A DNA stretch of 64,000 nucleotides from Isoetes taiwanensis. Lineage: Eukaryota; Streptophyta; Lycopodiopsida; Isoetales; Isoetaceae. The stretch lies in contig JAJEKV010000074.1 in assembly GCA_021234155.1 (NCBI GenBank), positions 710,154-774,153 on the forward strand, in the 5' to 3' direction. Each line of letters opens with the position of its first letter. Positions within the stretch are counted from its first letter, which is position 1. The position numbers were made by a program, and so were the translations under genes. The notes under the pieces were generated by a model that saw nothing but the letters and a program-made list of their open reading frames with translations, did not search any database and had not been told where the DNA came from. Below, piece by piece: positions 24,317-35,592 of this stretch.

Positions 24317-24450
24317 AATAGGCATCGATCCAAGCCATCGGATCGGCATTTTGGGAAGGGACGAGCAGCTATTTATTTACTATTCATTCTTGTGGTTGGT
24401 TATCGGCGTCTTCTCACAGCAGCGTCTCTTCCTTGCCCATTACTTCCCTC
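24317..24450. repeat. Block shared with 5,817-5,949
   Basis: Second copy of the 133-bp block. On the minus strand it ends in CCTATTCTG directly followed by GTAAGGGACTC, a splice-donor-like sequence nearly identical to the donor after exon 4 of the gene at 25.4-26.7 kb. Confidence 0.7.
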
Positions 24451-24599
24451 CCTCCCTACCCGCCCTTCTATATAGTTTTGAGCTTGTTTCATGTTCATGT
24501 TTATTTCCTTTTCGATACTAACTCCATTATCCTCCACTGATTGGGTGTTGCTATGGTGAATATTGTCATCTATTTTTTATATATTTTTGTTCAGTACTG

Positions 24600-24765
24600 A
24601 CCACCCATTGGATGATGCTTTTTTTCCACCCGATGGCTGATGCAAATTATTTTCCACCCACTGGGTGATATTATCTATATATTTTTCCACCCATTGGGTG
24701 ATGCTAGATGATTTCCACCTGTTGGTGATGCTATTTTTTTTTCCCACCTTTCGATGATGTTTTCT
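24600..24765. repeat. Minisatellite of short hairpins
   Basis: Six degenerate copies of CCACCCATTGGGTGATGCT (24,602; 24,628; 24,655; 24,687; 24,716; 24,743) are separated by T-rich spacers. Each unit contains the near-palindrome CACCCATTGGGTG, so each can form a small hairpin. Confidence 0.7.
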
Positions 24766-25014
24766 ATTTCTATATATGTTTCTTTACGATTTCTAACGTC
24801 TAATGGGTGTTTTTGCTTTCTGGAGATTATTTTCTTAGGAGGTGCTCGCCTTCCATGGTTGTACCTATTTTATTAACATTTTTCTCCCTTTTTCCAAGTT
24901 TTACACATTCCATGGCATTGATGCGCATTTGGGCTGGCTTCACCAATTTTCTACCTTACTCTTCAAGGCATCCTCGAGGCCTTTGGCGACCATTTCTCAT
25001 TATTTCGCATTATT

Positions 25015-25260
25015 ACTGAGCCCTCAGTAGTCATTATCTCTGCTTGTCTAGTATCATCATTACTGCAAAGGTTTTTCCCTTGAAAATCTTTCGAGGCAGG
25101 GGTTTTTTAATCCTAGTAGTAATGATTGTACTAGCCCATTGTATGGGTCCCATGACCTATTGGTCTCCGTGGACGTTAAAAAAACTATTCTATTCTATTC
25201 TATTCATTAGGGTCTTCCTCAAAACACCGAAAGGGCAGGGTTTTTTATCCCAATGAGAAG
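25015..25260 (+). mobile_element. LINE 3'-end fragment with (TATTC)n tail
   Basis: In plus orientation it carries the family signature: TCGAGGCAGGGGTTTTTTAA, then GGGTCCCATGACCTATTGGT, then CTCCGTGGACGT and (TATTC)n at 25,185-25,205. It matches the complement of 13,282-13,475, including AGTCATTATCT and AGTATCATCATTAC. A second, shorter piece (AAAACACCGAAAGGGCAGGG, TTTTTTATCCC) follows at once, as if one tail had landed in or beside another. Confidence 0.75.
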
Positions 25261-25427
25261 TTGTCGCCATTGTCCTCTCTCTTGCCTTTGCATATTTTCT
25301 TATTTCATTATGGGGTAGCTAGACATTGTTCCTATGATCAGCTCTCCATTCAGATTTTACCACACCTTGTATACTGCTGCTGTGATGAATGACATGCCGG
25401 TTTTTGTGTTCTGTGTGAGTCCCTTAC

Positions 25428-26686
25428 CAGAATGGAACAAAAGTGAAGGAAGAATACCTTTGGTTTTTCTAGTAGATCTCTCTTCAACATTTTTGGTTTC
25501 CAATTTGCTACCTGTACCTGTACCTGAAGAGACTATAGTTTCAGTATGAACAATAGTAGAACTACTAGAGGACTAATAAAATTAGTATCTTAAACCAACC
25601 AGATGGGTTCGTTTAGATTTGAACACAATTTGAAGCATGCATGTAGCAATATACAAGAAGAATGAAAAATAACATAAGTTATTTTAATTCAAACTATTAA
25701 CTTTTATATTACCTTGTTTCCCACTTTCTGATTGTCCAGTGTGCTCTTCTTTCTCAATTTTAGGTTGCACTGCATTTTTCACCTGGATCTTTTGCTCTTC
25801 TGTCTGTGAGAACACATATCCCTTCTCTCTACTTGTATTTGCATATGTGGGATTCATATGGACATCTAAAATGACAACCAACAAAACCATCAACATTAAA
25901 TGATGTTAAGAAGTTGATTGCTTAATCACTTATATATACCATATGAGTGTACAACTTTCTTCACACCAAATGCAGCAATCCAAGTGGCAGATATGATCTT
26001 GTCACAATCTGGGCTACAACACTTATCGCTATAACTGACAACAAGAAATTATATATATCAATTTAAAGAGCTTAATGATCCAAATATAACTATTGTTAAG
26101 ATCAAAACTTACTATTGCTCATACCTTAACAATGAGGCCAAATATAGAATATGGTAAAGATGGTCACACTCTGTAGTAATAAAGGGCAGTGGCTTCCCAT
26201 CATATTCCAAGAATCTTCTACAATAGGGACATACACATTCAGGTGAATTTATTAAGAAATTTGCTTCTATAGACTCACGTAGATAAGGATCTAGTTTTAT
26301 CCCATTCTCTAGGACATTGCAGCCTTCAATAAGCCTTTCAAGACATGGTTTGAGTTTTGCAATCTCATCATTGTCCCCTTGCCACCTCTTCTCAATAGGA
26401 TCAAGATCTTCCTCTACAACAACCAACGATGCCACAACTTTAACTACCTCGGCTTCCTTCATATCTACCACCTATTGCACACCCGCAACTGCTTCCTTTT
26501 CCATTCCTTGCATGAAGCATTTGATGTCTACAATTTCTTGCATATAATGCCCCTTCTTCTCCCTCAATGATTTGCAGGTTTTCTTCAATTCTTTCCATTT
26601 CGTATGTGACTGGTGTAGCCTGCAACCAACCTCTTTCACCTTCAATTCAGTGGACTCCTTCCATTTTGTCATCACCCGTAAGGAAT
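25428..26686 (-). CDS. Coiled-coil/RING-like zinc protein, four exons, one in-frame stop
   Basis: Minus-strand exons 26,686-26,113, 26,034-25,940, 25,865-25,713 and 25,523-25,428 join in frame (phases 2, 1, 1; last exon ends in phase 1). They use GT-AG introns of 78, 74 and 189 nt, and an acceptor (CATTACAG) precedes the first. Exon 1 encodes a Lys/Glu-rich coiled coil and then CPYC-x17-CDHLYH. Exon 2 adds KCCSPDCDK and a tryptophan-containing hydrophobic stretch. The Cys/His spacing resembles a RING-H2 finger but is not canonical. RING proteins are usually E3 ubiquitin ligases, which is only a possibility here. Exons 3-4 are polar and low complexity. A TAG at 26,472-26,474 interrupts exon 1, so it is a pseudogene, a sequencing error, or has a downstream start (MKEAEV...). 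Start and last exons were not found, and a LINE lies in the next intron. Confidence 0.55.
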
Positions 26687-27779
26687 CTGTAATGATAAAT
26701 GACAAACAATTCAGATAAATGATAAACAATTCGATATAGTTACAGGCGAGGAATTTTATTTGGAGGGTTTTTTTGAAGAGGGCACAGTGAGTCTTTTTTG
26801 AAGAATATTCTTAAACTATTTCTATATGGTAGGCTAGATGCTTGCTTAAATAATGTTTTCTTTATTGTTTTCTATTTGGATGGTTTCTCTCTATTCAAAA
26901 GAAGATATATACTGTTTTAGATAGCAGCCAGCTCTTTCTAAGGACCCTGTATTTGGGATTTTAAGAGGTATACTTTTTCTGTATCTAAATATGCTTAATG
27001 GAGGTTTGTTTGTGCAGCATTGGATTTTGGGAGGCTGCAAAATGGGTGGCAAAAGTACGTGATTGCACTATTGGATGCACATCCAAACCAATCTTATTAA
27101 AGCATGTGTGGTGGTCATTTCGGAGAAGGAGGGAGATATGAGCATCTTAGAGATACAGTGTCATGTTATGCCTTGTTAGTACAAACTATGGAGCAAAATC
27201 TGGCACAGGCAATCTATCAGGACAACAACATGAAATTGTAAGCTCCAATGTGTCGTTTTGAGACTTGATATTAGATGATTCATATAATGTCAAGCGCATT
27301 AGATGGAGAGCTATATGGATACCCACATATATAGTTAGATGAAGAAATGACTTATAACAAATACTCCCACCAACATTTGTTTGAAAACTTCCAGAGAACA
27401 CCGTGTGATGACATGAGGCGTCATACCCCTAGCTTCACTCGTAGATTGAACGAGGCAGCCCGCAAGTATGCATCTGCACATTGGCATCTACACATCTTCC
27501 TTGTAGATCTTTTAGGTTGGGTCTTCTTCTCAGATCGACCACTTATAGTGCAGCATTTATTCCTTGCATTTCTTTAGCAGTTAGACTTATTTCATATCAG
27601 TTATTGTCATTGGAGTTTTTCACTGCACTTTATGGTTACATTTGCTCTCATGGATCTTGCTTATTTCTCCGCACATACAGTATTGTCATGGTATGATGCT
27701 CTTTGTATGTCCTGTACACCACTGTTGAATGCACCATACTCATATTTTCTTGTTTTGATTTGGACTTTGACTCAGGCTA
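26687..27779. other. Gene-poor sequence, upstream of the RING-like gene
   Basis: AT-rich. The first exon(s) of the minus-strand gene should lie here but none was recognised. Confidence 0.35.
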
Positions 27780-27904
27780 GTCAATACTCGGCAGAGGGTT
27801 CGCAATGAAGTCATGAAGCTTTAAAAGAAGCGGCAAATTTGAAGGATTGCTTTGCGATTGACACCACTGTCAGTCGAAGGGTTGCTGTGGCAGCTACCTC
27901 TGCG
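27778..27904 (+). pseudogene. Exon-like fragment
   Basis: An acceptor-like TTTGACTCAG precedes the segment and a donor-like GTATGC follows it. Between them the plus strand reads ASQYSAEGSQ, a TGA, then HEALKEAANLKDCFAID and RRVAVAATSA, a helical, protein-like composition. The single in-frame stop and lack of neighbours suggest a decayed exon. No family is recognised. Confidence 0.25.
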
Positions 27905-29239
27905 GTATGCTTGTTTCCAGATGAACTTGCTCAAAAGTATTATGAGCCAAGTGTAAACAAGTATTCAGTTAGTTTAGTACCTTTTTTTGATTTGCTATTG
28001 TTTTTGTATTAGTTTTTCTTGCTGGGTCTTTGTTTTGTGGGTGCTCAAAAACTGTATCTGATGAGAACAGTCACCGTGCTGCTTCCCAACGAGTGTTGAG
28101 GGAGATGAACAAGTGGTACTGTCTCATTTGAAAAGTGGCAGCTGTTTTGCTATTGTCCATTGGCTGCAAAAATATCTGGAAAAAAAGTGGCCTTAATGTA
28201 GAGGGGGGCAAATAGTGCCTCGTATGCAATGACATGGCTCTGATACGACTTCAATTTCGTATTTCTTTTATGCCAATTTCATATAATTTGATCAAAAAAT
28301 CTCTGCACACAAGGGCGCGGAATACGAGTCTATTCTCCTCTTCCACCTTTTATTGTTTTGTATTCGATTCATCACAACCTATGTTCAATATTCTGTCAGC
28401 TTCCTTCTTTTCTTCACAAATGTTCTTTGATATTGACACTTCTGTTTACTTGAAGATGTACACAAGGCCCCCAAAAATTAAGTAGCATTCATAATCATGA
28501 TAAAAACTAGTATAAGGGTGGTTTTTAATACATGCAAGTCATAATATCAATAAAAACTAGATGACGTTCACGGTTTTGTAAAATCACTATGAGTTTAATC
28601 ATGCTTCTTATACTAATTTTATGTCTTACACTAGTTTTCTAAATTATTACTATTTTAGGAGGTGGTTTTTAAGCATACATTGTCAATATTATAAGTCAAT
28701 ATGTTTTTACATATTAGTTATCATTTATCATATACATACTTTTTAACCTAGTTTTAATCCTCCTAAGTTTTTTTTATTAGTTCAAAAACCATGTTTGATT
28801 TTGAAAGTGTGCCATGGTTTTGGGACATGCTTGTTTACTATGCTTGTTACTGGTCTACTATGTTGGTTTATATTGTTATTTTCTTAGTACACTTGTTTCA
28901 ATCCTTAAAGTCACTATGGACTTTAGAGTATAATTTTTACATTAACTAGTATTTCCAACTATTATATCTAATTTTGCAGTACTTTTAGAGTATGATTTTT
29001 ATTTGTAATTATAAATCTATCTTATGTACGTTGACTTTGGTGGTTGCAGCGTGTGCTTTATGTTCTCTTCTTGTTTTATACCTTTATATGTACAGTTCTA
29101 TGTTGGGACAAGTGTTCATTGTACTTCTTTTTGCCAATGTATTCTTTATGGTATACTATTTAGTATCCATAGAGTGTGCACATTTTGTCTCAAATATTGT
29201 TTTTTGTTACGTCAATCTACTCACCTGATCACATCATGA
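27905..29239. other. AT-rich gene-free sequence
   Basis: Nothing recognised. Short hydrophobic frames near 28,234-28,485 and 28,992-29,239 reflect T-rich composition. Confidence 0.35.
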
Positions 29240-29256
29240 GTACAATATATACATCA

Positions 29257-29432
29257 CATAGAAGTCAATCCACTACCTAACTGCGATACTTTATGCTAAA
29301 TACATGACATTCTACATATCACATGGAAGCCAATCCACTACCTAACTGCGTGAGACCTTATGCTAGATACATCACATTCTACGTATCACATGGAAGCCAA
29401 TCCACTAATTAACTGCGACACCCTATGCTAGG
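29257..29432. repeat. Tandem repeat of about 72 bp, 2.5 units
   Basis: The phrase GAAGNCAATCCACTACCTAACTGCG with CTTTATGCTANATACATNACATTCTA-like spacers appears at about 29,262, 29,329 and 29,394. The third unit is shortened. Confidence 0.65.
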
Positions 29433-29439
29433 AGATGCT

Positions 29440-29645
29440 TGCATGTGATTATTTAGTACATATGGCAGATTGGTTTCTACGATATGACCTAGTACATATG
29501 GCCGACAATCTCTACCACAGGACCAGGTTGGTCATATTCGAAGCATTGGATTTTAAGATCCCCATTACTAGACTGATATTGGCCATCCTGGAACCCATGG
29601 CCCCAGATGTGGCAGTTTAAGGTCCTACCACTAGACCATGCCACG
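29440..29645 (-). repeat. tRNA-derived SINE-like segment
   Basis: On the minus strand from 29,642 the sequence reads GGCATGGTCTAGTGGTAGGA, which resembles a pol III A box, followed about 40 nt later by CCATGGGTTCCAGGATGGCC in the position of a B box. A second CCTGGTCCTGTGGTAGAGATT lies about 110 nt further on. A complete cloverleaf was not found, so a SINE head or dimer is more likely than a functional tRNA gene. Confidence 0.35.
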
Positions 29646-31900
29646 AAAGGCATCTGAAGGAGATTTTGGATTATTTAAAGTGTTTTTCATGCATGATTTA
29701 GATGTTTCCTTGCATATTTGGAGCGCGTTCCCAGATACATGTAGATTTTCACACTAGACTCACTTAGGCATTTGATTTTCCCCTGCCGGAAGAGTTGTTG
29801 AAGAGCTGTCTATATAGAACTTATGAGATGTCTACATAGAACTTATGTCTAACGTGTTTCTCTTAGGAGATGTGTATATAGAACTTATGTGTAGCGTGTT
29901 TTGGAGTAGCCTCGACTAAATAAAATGCAAACCTTTTGAATTCAGATGCCTTTAATTTTAGCTACAAAATAAACAATCGGCAAGTTCCAATGCCATAAAA
30001 AAATCAAGTAAACATGATGAAAAGACATGGGACAGACATGGAATTCTCATATATTCTGCATAATGCCAGAGTGGTAAGGTCTAAGAGCATAAGAGGGACT
30101 CCATAGTCAGGACATAGAAGAGAGAGGAGATAGAAACTAGTATTGTAATTGGGAGAACATGTAATAGTGCAAAATTGGCTAGCCAAATTTGTACTGTAGA
30201 TAAGTGCCATGTGGCACCACTATAATCTAAAAAAGTACGACCCAATTTCTATATTGTAAACGATAGGGAAATTTTAAAAAATGCCATATATTTGTTAAAA
30301 TGCCCCTGTATTTTAAATAATTGTCAAAAGGCCTCATATTTGGGGCGGTGGTCAAAGACTTTGCAGGCCTTGCAAGCATCAGCCAAGGCAACGAGTAGTC
30401 TTTGTTAAGAATATCACCCTTTGTGCAATAAGCCGGTCTGGTTACATTAGAGCCTTGATTTTTTGTTGCTTTTTAACAACAATTTGCTCTTCATTGGTCT
30501 TTGTTCATTTTGTCGCTTTGCACAAATAGAAATCATAACTTGAGCTGTTAAAGAAGTTGTTGCTCTTTATTTCTCTAGTTTCAAATTCTCATAGTTTATT
30601 TGAACCTTGTCGATCAAGCATCTCTCTCTATGTGATGGCCCAAATGTTCCAAATGAAAAGTAGTGAGATCTGAGCTTAAAAAACCAGCCGATTCATTTTC
30701 CAAATCTCGTTTTTTTCCCCCTTTTTTTTATCACAAATCTACTAATTAATCCATTTGTGTACAACAATTAATCTATTTTGTGACCTCCCTTCTGAGATTT
30801 CTTTCAACCTTTCTAAAATCTAGTATTGGGTGAAGCTCCAATTTCGGGAGCCATATTGCTCACCATCTGGTTGAGATCGAAGTTATTGATGTCTTTTTTG
30901 TTCCTAAATCTATTGCTTTTTTATAGTGGAGTAGCTTGCTCTTTCTATCAATGGATATTGAAATGCGCTTGATTTATCTATCTATCAATGCAGGATATTG
31001 TAGATAGTAGCATTTTGCAGTATTTTCAATGAAAGCAACATGGATTCTTTAGATGTGCCCCATGTGGTTGTTGACCCAAGAGAAACAACATGGAAGTTGG
31101 TCTCCATTTTTTGTCCGACGCTTAATCTCGTGATGCAGTGTGGCATCCTCTCCAATCCGGAATGGAGGTTGGGTTCATCATTCCGTGGACATTAATTTTG
31201 ATAGGTTGTTGCAGGTTTCCCTGTTTATAGGTTACCATTTTATGTAGTGCAGGTTTCTTCTTCCTTATATCTGCATAGCTCTCGCCGGAGCTCCAATCAG
31301 GCCACCATAGTTTGGATAGGGTCTTTGCCTTGGAGCTCCAAACTGGCTTAATTTTTCTTCTTATTACCTACAAACCTTGCTCTCCTGCCCCGAACAGGGA
31401 TCAAAATCATAAAGATCATTATGCGAAAAAGAACCAATGCTCTACTCTGTCGCTTTACAGTGTTCTTGCCCTTCGATGAATCAAGCAACAAAACTGCTTA
31501 CCTTGTTCTTGCCCTTCTATGAATCAAGCAACAAAACTGCTTAAACAGGAAGAAAAAAGTGATATTACCTTTTGACGGCTTCACCAACAAGAGATTAATG
31601 CAAGATATTGCCGAAACTTACACTGCTGAATGCTCCTTTGAATGTGAAAGCATCGCCACTTTGCCAGCACACACGGCCAGTCTAAGATCTTTCTGCTCTG
31701 TTTTAAGGTATATTTTGTCCAAAGCTCCCCTGCAAAAAATAAGAAGCTAGACTTTCAAGGTTTCGGCTATGGCTTATATAACTATATGGGAGAAAAGTGC
31801 TTGCATCCGGTGTTCTGCTTATACGTAATGCCGCAATGCCATAGCTGAGCTCCAGAAAAACAACATCGGGGCCAAAATGGATCCCAACTTCCATGTTGTT
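29646..31900. other. Gene-poor sequence with one MULE-type end
   Basis: At 30,254-30,365 the string GGGAAATTTTAAAAAATGCC and its continuation (TGTTAAAATGCCCCTGTATT, CATATTTGGGGCGG) match the terminal repeat of the Mutator-like element at 51,218. No clear partner end was found nearby. The segment 31,083-31,115 recurs inverted near 31,875-31,895 (ACAACATGGAAGTTGG). No gene recognised. Confidence 0.45.
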
Positions 31901-31904
31901 GGGG

Positions 31905-31995
31905 AATGGAGCATGGGAGCGGGTCCCTTCCAAACCGGAAAGGGACACCATGCTCCATTGTCAAATTGCCAACCCGGAAAGCGCAATTTGACAAT
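31905..31995. repeat. Two adjacent hairpins (foldback repeat)
   Basis: Hairpin 1: AATGGAGCATGG...GGTCCCTTCC (31,905-31,931) pairs with GGAAAGGGACACCATGCTCC (31,937-31,956 and on to 31,959). Hairpin 2: ATTGTCAAATTGC (31,957-31,969) pairs perfectly with GCAATTTGACAAT (31,983-31,995). This could be the end of a foldback element. Confidence 0.6.
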
Positions 31996-32399
31996 TTCCA
32001 AACATAAGATAAATGTAAGGGCTTTTTTAATTTTTTCTAAATAATGTATTTCTTTAGGGCAATTCGTGTATCTCTAACCTAACCCTAATGTAAAGGGCGG
32101 CTAGTTCTCTTCCATGTCGCGACTGGAGCTTGTGTGCAGAGTTTTGTTGCAGATCAAGCAGGTAACAGCAGCCTTCTCGCAGAAAAAAATTGCGGTTTAA
32201 TACTTCTTTCCAATTGAAACAGGGATATATCTCCAAGCAAATGCCTAGTACTGGTGATTCAACAGAAGGAAACAGAAGTTGGATGCAGAACGGTGGTCTG
32301 GTTTATTTTGTATCGGACAGCAGAAACCCACAGAGGTAGAATACTGTTGCAATTCGATTTTGGGTTGATTGTCTTGGAATTGAAACGGAATTTAGATTC

Positions 32400-32526
32400 C
32401 AGAAAAGCTGGATCCAGCTGCAGGTTCCGCAGCTTTAAGTTTGTTGTTGGATTACACTCATCAAAACCAAGTTACAGAAAAGCTGGATCCAGCTGCAGGT
32501 TCCGCAGCTTTAAGTTTGTTGTTGGC
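32400..32526. repeat. 76-bp tandem duplication
   Basis: CAGAAAAGCTGGATCCAGCT and the next 29 bases occur twice, identical, starting at about 32,399 and 32,475. In the plus frame 32,254-32,544 this gives a repeated SCRFRSFKFVVG, but no family is recognised. Confidence 0.7.
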
Positions 32527-34654
32527 CGTAACAGCCTATTTTGATTTGGAGGACGAAGTATAGCTCAACTTTCTTTGGTAACGGATTTTACTGCTCTTTA
32601 TATTTGCTTTCTGTAGAAGTATAATGGACCTTAGTTGTTGTGAAACAGACCGCGTTGCACTCTACAAGATGTTTCAAGCAGAGCCCAATTTTTGAAGTTG
32701 GATATGCGTATACAGATTTGATATCTTTTTCGTCAGTTTGAAGCTTTGGCTTATGATGATGTATGATGTATTCAGAAGAAAATGCCTCCATCTTGAACCT
32801 GTGTGCTATGGTTTTCCTCTGTAGAAGTAAAGAAAGAGGTAGCAAAGAGTTTGCTTGCATGGATACGCAGAGCTGATCAAGGAAGTGGAGATCAGGGGTT
32901 GGAGTGATACCATTGGAGTGTATCTCTTATTTAAAAAAGTACTTATCATCTGATCGTGTTCTTGCCTCAAGCTGTTAGGGTACATTCTTTTTGCTCTTTC
33001 ATCTAATTTATTGATTTTTTAACATATTTTAGCTAATGTATTTAACGTTTTGCATTGCATGCACAATGATGGAGGACAGAATATATACGCAGAAAGAAAG
33101 TTTTTACGGTTCAACAAACTCTGATTACTGGTCTGGTTACAGTTATTGTGGTTTCTTTGCATGTCCCTTTTTTGTTCAAATTTCTCAACGCAGCAGCCTG
33201 GCTTTAAGCAACACATCGTATTCAAAAATAAGGTATGAATCACTTTGTTCATTGCCAATCATCTCCATTTCCTTTGGGCAATCATAATTCCATTTTGTTG
33301 AGGTTATTTGGTTTATCCCATGCAAGAAGTCATTTCGAAGTTCAGATCTTATCTGCTGAGTTTTCAATTTTGTAGGTGAATAGATTCCCCGAATTAAAAT
33401 TAATCACCAATTTTCAATGTTTCAAAGTGTACTTGCTTAATTTGATGATCAGATTATTCTTTCTTAAGTCATTTGCCAGTTGATTCTTTGCTCATATTCT
33501 CTAAGTTTTCTTGAGTACGAATTGAGCATTCACGCTTGAATATGTGAGTTGGGATGATCCATTCTCGCTGCATACTACATATTCTTTGTAAGATAATTTG
33601 TCTTTTGAATGCTTGTTTCCTCTGATTCTCTAAATCACACCTAGTGACTCTAATTCATGTATTGTAATACAAATGGTACAATTGTGGGTTCAACTCCCAC
33701 GTGTTCATTGCAGCCACAAAAAAGCAAAGACAGCGACCATAAAGAAATTAGTAACAGTTGCCATAAGTAATCACCATCATAAGTAATCACCATCAGATAT
33801 CATATGTATTCCTATTGGTTAACTATTGGGTATCATGTCAAAAGATTGTATTAAGAAATTCAAACTAGTCTATTTAACACTTGATGGTATTGACGATTAA
33901 TCAATATAGAACAACATAGCAAATATGCACTATAAATTATCATGTCAATATACACTTGATGGTATTGATGTTAATCACTATAGAACATCAGAGTGACTAT
34001 GCACTCAAAATTACCATGTCAATATACCAAGAGATATAGATGCGATCAAATATCATTCCTCGAAACTTGACATATTAACTAGTACTACACATCATATACT
34101 TTAAGACGTCATGGAGACCAACTACAATTATCATATTTCAATGCTATGTTAAAAAACAATATTTGTTTATTACCTTTTAAAATTGTGTTCATGAACCATA
34201 TTGTATAATTAGACATGGTTTGTAAACTTTTTGGCCCACAAAAACGTATTGATTTTTTAGTTTGATTTTCACTACTAAACCATTTGAAAAAATTCATACT
34301 AACTCAATTTTGGGGGCCTTGTGTGTATTCACGCTGTGCAAGTTATATTGGGTTCTTGGTTGATTTTTTGCTGTGTTTATCCACTACCTCTAACTAATTA
34401 ACATAGTTTGGAGTCAATTTTGCCAATCAAGTTTTGTGCACTAATTGCTTTTTCTAGGCAGAGGCAGTTGCTACTGCTGGAGAGAGCAGTATTCGAGCTT
34501 TTATGGTGTCAGTACCGGCAATGGTTCAAGGGGTATCTTAACTAAGCAGCTCAGATATCAGCTGGCAGTTAATTGCGGTAGTTCTACCACATTTTAATAT
34601 ATTTTAAACAAGAGCTCTTATGAGAGCTAGGAATTTTTCAAGTTCCAACCACCT
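32527..34654. other. Gene-poor sequence with one tRNA-like T arm
   Basis: At 33,684-33,700 GTGGGTTCAACTCCCAC is a perfect T arm and contains an exact B box (GGTTCAACTCC). No matching acceptor, D or anticodon arm was found upstream, so no tRNA gene is called. Otherwise no gene is recognised. Confidence 0.4.
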
Positions 34655-35592
34655 GTGGCCAGATATTTAGATAAATGGATACCACTTTTCCTGCCGCTTC
34701 AGCGGGCAGCCCTTGATAGGTACATCGTCTATTTTCAGAAAGTGGTTAATATGGGTGATGCTCGGCTTCCGCACCTGGCTTACGTTGTGGCAATGGGCCC
34801 GCAGCGGCTCAGGGCCTGTTGGAGGGGTAAGAGAGATCAATGGTTCGCCAGATGGAACGCGGCGAGCACGCGGTGCGTGTGGACACCAGGCCGACGTCGT
34901 GGCAAACTGCGGTAGTACACAGGCGCTTGCTTCCTTGGCAAGCTCTGGGACCCCGGCGCTCCATGCATTGTCAAAACGGCCCATTACAAGGAGCACAACA
35001 ATCCCGTGTTAGCCCAGGGCCCGCAGCTCTACCTGGATTCCCACCGCGCAAAGGCGGACTCATTGCCTCCATTCGCATTGGTGCCCACCATCTCGCGACG
35101 AGACAGGCGGTGGATTGGGAGCCCCGGCCAGACTCTGTCGGTCTTTGTCAAATGGGTGCCATTGAGGATGAATCTCACACTTTCCAGAGCTGCCGAAAGA
35201 TTCGGTCGTCCGGGCGGATCGCCCTTAGTATGCGGCCGGACTTGCCCCTTACATTTGCTGATGAACATGCCGCCATGCGTTATGCTCGGGTCGTATATCT
35301 GTGAGGTACGGATCTGCGAGCTCATCTTTGCCCCCGCCTGGCTGCCCGCTGATCAGGCACTACGGGTGCGGTGCATGAGTGTATATATTTGTGTGTTTTT
35401 GCATTTTGTATATTGGAACAGTTTGTTAGCAGGCTGATTGCTGCCACGTTTTTCCCTCGAAACCCTTCGGGCTGGGTTTTAATCCCGGGTAGTAATCCGC
35501 TTGCTGCGCTTTTGTATTGGGTCCCATAGACCGATTGGTCTCCGTGGACGATAAAAATACCTTCCTTCCTTCCTTCCTTCCTTCCTTCCTTC
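34655..35592 (+). mobile_element. LINE copy A, 5'-truncated, with (TTCC)n tail
   Basis: Plus-strand frames read as the C-terminal region of a non-LTR reverse transcriptase: FQKVVNMGDARLPHLAYVV (about 34,735), LIASIRIGAHHLATRQAVDW (about 35,060-35,115) and MGAIEDESHTFQSCRK (about 35,155-35,200), a Cys/His-type terminal segment. The 3' end carries the family signature (TTTTCCCTCGAAACCCTTCG, GGGTCCCATAGACCGATTGG, CTCCGTGGACG) and ends in (TTCC)n at 35,560-35,592. It starts inside the protein, so it inserted as a 5'-truncated copy. Frames are broken at several places. Confidence 0.8.

Noticed and set aside
31703-32001. Three overlapping minus-strand frames
   Set aside because: They lie across the foldback hairpins and have no protein-like conservation.
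33640-33705. A tRNA gene around the perfect T arm at 33,684-33,700
   Set aside because: Acceptor, D and anticodon arms could not be found at the required distances.
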